Source: an uncultured Clostridia bacterium (GTDB lineage Bacteria > Bacillota > Clostridia > Oscillospirales > Ruminococcaceae). Taken from it: 32,168 nucleotides of DNA. Every line of letters begins with the position of its first letter. Positions within the stretch are counted from its first letter, which is position 1. The translations under genes and the position numbers were made by a program. Of this stretch, positions 30,834-32,168 are shown in pieces. Location: positions 1-32,168 of the forward strand of contig CANQFZ010000022.1 of assembly GCA_947600065.1 (NCBI GenBank). Reading direction: 5' to 3'. The notes beneath the pieces were generated by a model, which did not search any database, had not been told where the DNA came from, and saw nothing but the letters and a program-made list of their open reading frames with translations.

Positions 30834-31643
30834 TTAACTGCTTTTTAAATAAATGTTAATAACGATCATAGAAAGACCGAGCACGAGCAATACCGCTCCC
30901 GTGACATAACCTACCGTCTTGCTGTTTGCCTTGTTTGCAAACTTTGCGCTGATAAGCGAAAACAATGTCGCGACTACAATCGCTATCAAAAGGAAATCCC
31001 AACATTCAAGAATGATAGTCGGCTCAATAAGAATATGGCTGACCGACGCTATCAATGCCGTGAAAGTCATAATAAAGGTTGAAGTGCCGACTGCGGTTTT
31101 TCGCTCGTAACCGAGCATTGCGGTAAACACAATAAGCATCATCATGCCGCCGCCCGAACCGAAAAATCCCGTTCCAAAACCGATAGTAAGTCCGAAGAAC
31201 AGGGAAACCGCAACTTCCTTGAACGTAAGTTTTACCTTGCCGTCCTTTGCGGGGCGCTCCTTCGAGTCGGGCTTTACAAGAAAGCGAATACCGATAGCGA
31301 CGCAAAGAAACAGTGAGAAACCTCCAAGCACCGATTGATGTGTAAAGTAAGCCGCAATCGAACCGACGGTACATATACCGATAATACAGGCGGCGATAAG
31401 CCAACCGTGCTTTAAGTCGATCTTCTTGTTTTTTGCATAAACGCCTGTCGTAACAGCCGAGCCGAGTATGTCGCTTGCAAGAGCGATTGCCGTTGCCATA
31501 TACGCGCCGTGTTCTCCGCCGAAAGTCGGACAAAGCACGATTAAGAGCGGGACCATTGCAGTCGCCGCGCTCAACCCCACCAATCCTGTTCCTATGCCCG
31601 CAAGCGCCGCCGCAAGCGTTACAACTAAATATTCATACCACAC
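30834..31643 (-). CDS. TauE/SafE-family (TSUP) membrane permease
   Basis: A 269-residue protein with about eight membrane helices in two similar halves: TGLVGLSAATAMVPLLIV near the N-terminus and GFFGSGGGMMMLIVFTAMLGYERKTAVGTSTFIM after the midpoint, the G-x-G-G-G and AVGTS motifs of the family. Members export sulfite, sulfoacetate or other organic anions; the substrate here is not evident. I place the start at GTG 31643, after TATGGAGAT; a longer TTG-initiated reading frame from 31703 would begin inside the terminator hairpin of the preceding gene. Only 37 bp separate that hairpin from the start, so a separate promoter hardly fits. Confidence 0.88.
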   Translation of the reverse strand: MWYEYLVVTLAAALAGIGTGLVGLSAATAMVPLLIVLCPTFGGEHGAYMATAIALASDILGSAVTTGVYAKNKKIDLKHGWLIAACIIGICTVGSIAAYFTHQSVLGGFSLFLCVAIGIRFLVKPDSKERPAKDGKVKLTFKEVAVSLFFGLTIGFGTGFFGSGGGMMMLIVFTAMLGYERKTAVGTSTFIMTFTALIASVSHILIEPTIILECWDFLLIAIVVATLFSLISAKFANKANSKTVGYVTGAVLLVLGLSMIVINIYLKSS

Positions 31644-31675
31644 AATAATATCTCCATACCCGTATCTCCCTACAG

Positions 31676-31708
31676 AAAAACGGGCTTGGCGAATTTCCGC
31701 CAAGCCCG
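31676..31708 (-). terminator. Terminator of rpmF
   Basis: CGGGCTTGGCG and CGCCAAGCCCG form a perfect 11-bp stem with a 6-nt loop (31681-31708). Five T follow on the minus strand. It lies 22 bp after the rpmF stop and 37 bp before the permease start. Confidence 0.9.
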
Positions 31709-31730
31709 TGATCGGTCATTTTTAAAAAGA

Positions 31731-31916
31731 TCATTCAGCCTCTTTAGCAATAACAACCTTATTATTGTAATAACCGCAATTCCCGCAAACTCTGTGCGCG
31801 AGTTTAAGCTCGCCGCAGTTCCTGCATCTCGTAAAGTTCGGAGCGTCTATCTTCCAAACAGCCGAACGTCTTTTATCACGTCTTGCGCGGGAAACCTTTC
31901 TCTTTGGTACTGCCAT
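31731..31916 (-). CDS. rpmF: 50S ribosomal protein bL32
   Basis: A 61-residue ribosomal protein. It begins MAVPKRKVSRARRDKRRS as is standard for bL32 and carries a zinc ribbon of two Cys pairs (CRNCGELK, CGNCGYY), the zinc-binding C+ form. AGAGGGGGTG lies just before the ATG. Its promoter is at 31999-32027 and a terminator follows. Confidence 0.96.
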   Translation of the reverse strand: MAVPKRKVSRARRDKRRSAVWKIDAPNFTRCRNCGELKLAHRVCGNCGYYNNKVVIAKEAE

Positions 31917-31998
31917 TATCGTACACCCCCTCTAAGAAGTAAAGAAACAAGAAACAACATCTGTTCTTGCGATTTGTAACTTTCATCAAGTAAATACC

Positions 31999-32027
31999 AT
32001 TATATCACACAAAAACAGGTTTGTCAA
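31999..32027 (-). promoter_or_regulatory. Promoter of rpmF
   Basis: Minus strand -35 TTGACA (32027-32022), 17-bp spacer, -10 TATAAT (32004-31999), all consensus. The leader is about 75 nt. No DUF177 (YceD) gene, which often precedes rpmF, is present between the promoter and rpmF. Confidence 0.88.
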
Positions 32028-32123
32028 GGGGTTTTAGAAAATTTAACCGATAAATTTGTACGTTTGTCAATGATATGTTACACTTTTCTCAAAAAAAATA
32101 TGATGTTAATAACTTTGAACGAC

Positions 32124-32168
32124 ATCAGCCGCTAGGGAGGAGCCGTAGGCGACGAGCTAGCGGCTGAT
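32124..32168. repeat. Inverted repeat at the window edge
   Basis: ATCAGCCGCTAG (32124-32135) and CTAGCGGCTGAT (32157-32168) are exact 12-bp complements around a 21-bp GC-rich centre with GCCGTAGGC. It may extend past the end of the window. It is unlike the other repeats here and has no T-run. Confidence 0.75.

Overview
The window reads as chromosomal DNA of a low-to-mid GC gut Firmicute of the class Clostridia, most likely in the Oscillospiraceae/Ruminococcaceae. This is an inference from gene content: an NfnAB-type electron-bifurcating pair, a DnaE whose PHP domain has lost metal ligands as in Firmicutes DnaE3, a surface protein with an NPETG sortase-type signal, small zinc-ribbon/TM2 proteins, strong AGGAGG ribosome sites and several TTG/GTG starts. 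No phage, plasmid, CRISPR, rRNA or tRNA gene was seen.

Layout. 143-4345 (minus): a MarR-regulated heterodimeric ABC exporter (marR, degenerate-site half, catalytic half, all overlapping). 4346-5475: 1.1 kb of intergenic repeats. 5476-7705 (plus): nfnA/nfnB (sudB/gltA-like) from a clear promoter. 7898-9580 (plus): secreted, probably sortase-anchored protein. 9581-10244: more repeats. 10245-13410 (plus): copper module, with a CsoR operator inside the promoter spacer, a 99-bp tandem-repeat leader, csoR, and copA whose C-terminal metal-binding domain has its own ribosome site and ATG and so is probably also made as free CopZ. 13705-16302 (plus): clpB. 16368-20051 (minus): two zinc-ribbon, tail-anchored proteins, one with 32 acidic nonapeptides, and an 8-oxoguanine glycosylase. 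20199-24368 (plus): DUF6062-like protein, tsaD, shikimate kinase, CPBP protease, zinc-ribbon/TM2 protein. 24564-26333 (plus): Na/Pi cotransporter with PhoU-like tail. 26585-26774 (plus): a strongly promoted, well folded, terminated RNA with no plausible ORF. 26953-31916 (minus): dnaE, a small unknown protein, a TauE/SafE permease and rpmF.

The genes are mostly ordinary. The unusual content is between them: a mosaic of small dispersed repeats made of interchangeable modules. These are heptamer arrays of two sequence classes, paired GC-rich hairpins, a 28-bp motif present five times in three kinds of surroundings, two ~108-131 bp inverted-repeat elements with compensatory arm changes, and a ~110-bp module with a 40-bp palindrome. 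Several abut or supply the stop codons of genes. The other points worth following are the CopA/CopZ nested gene, the repetitive csoR leader and the structured RNA at 26620-26774.
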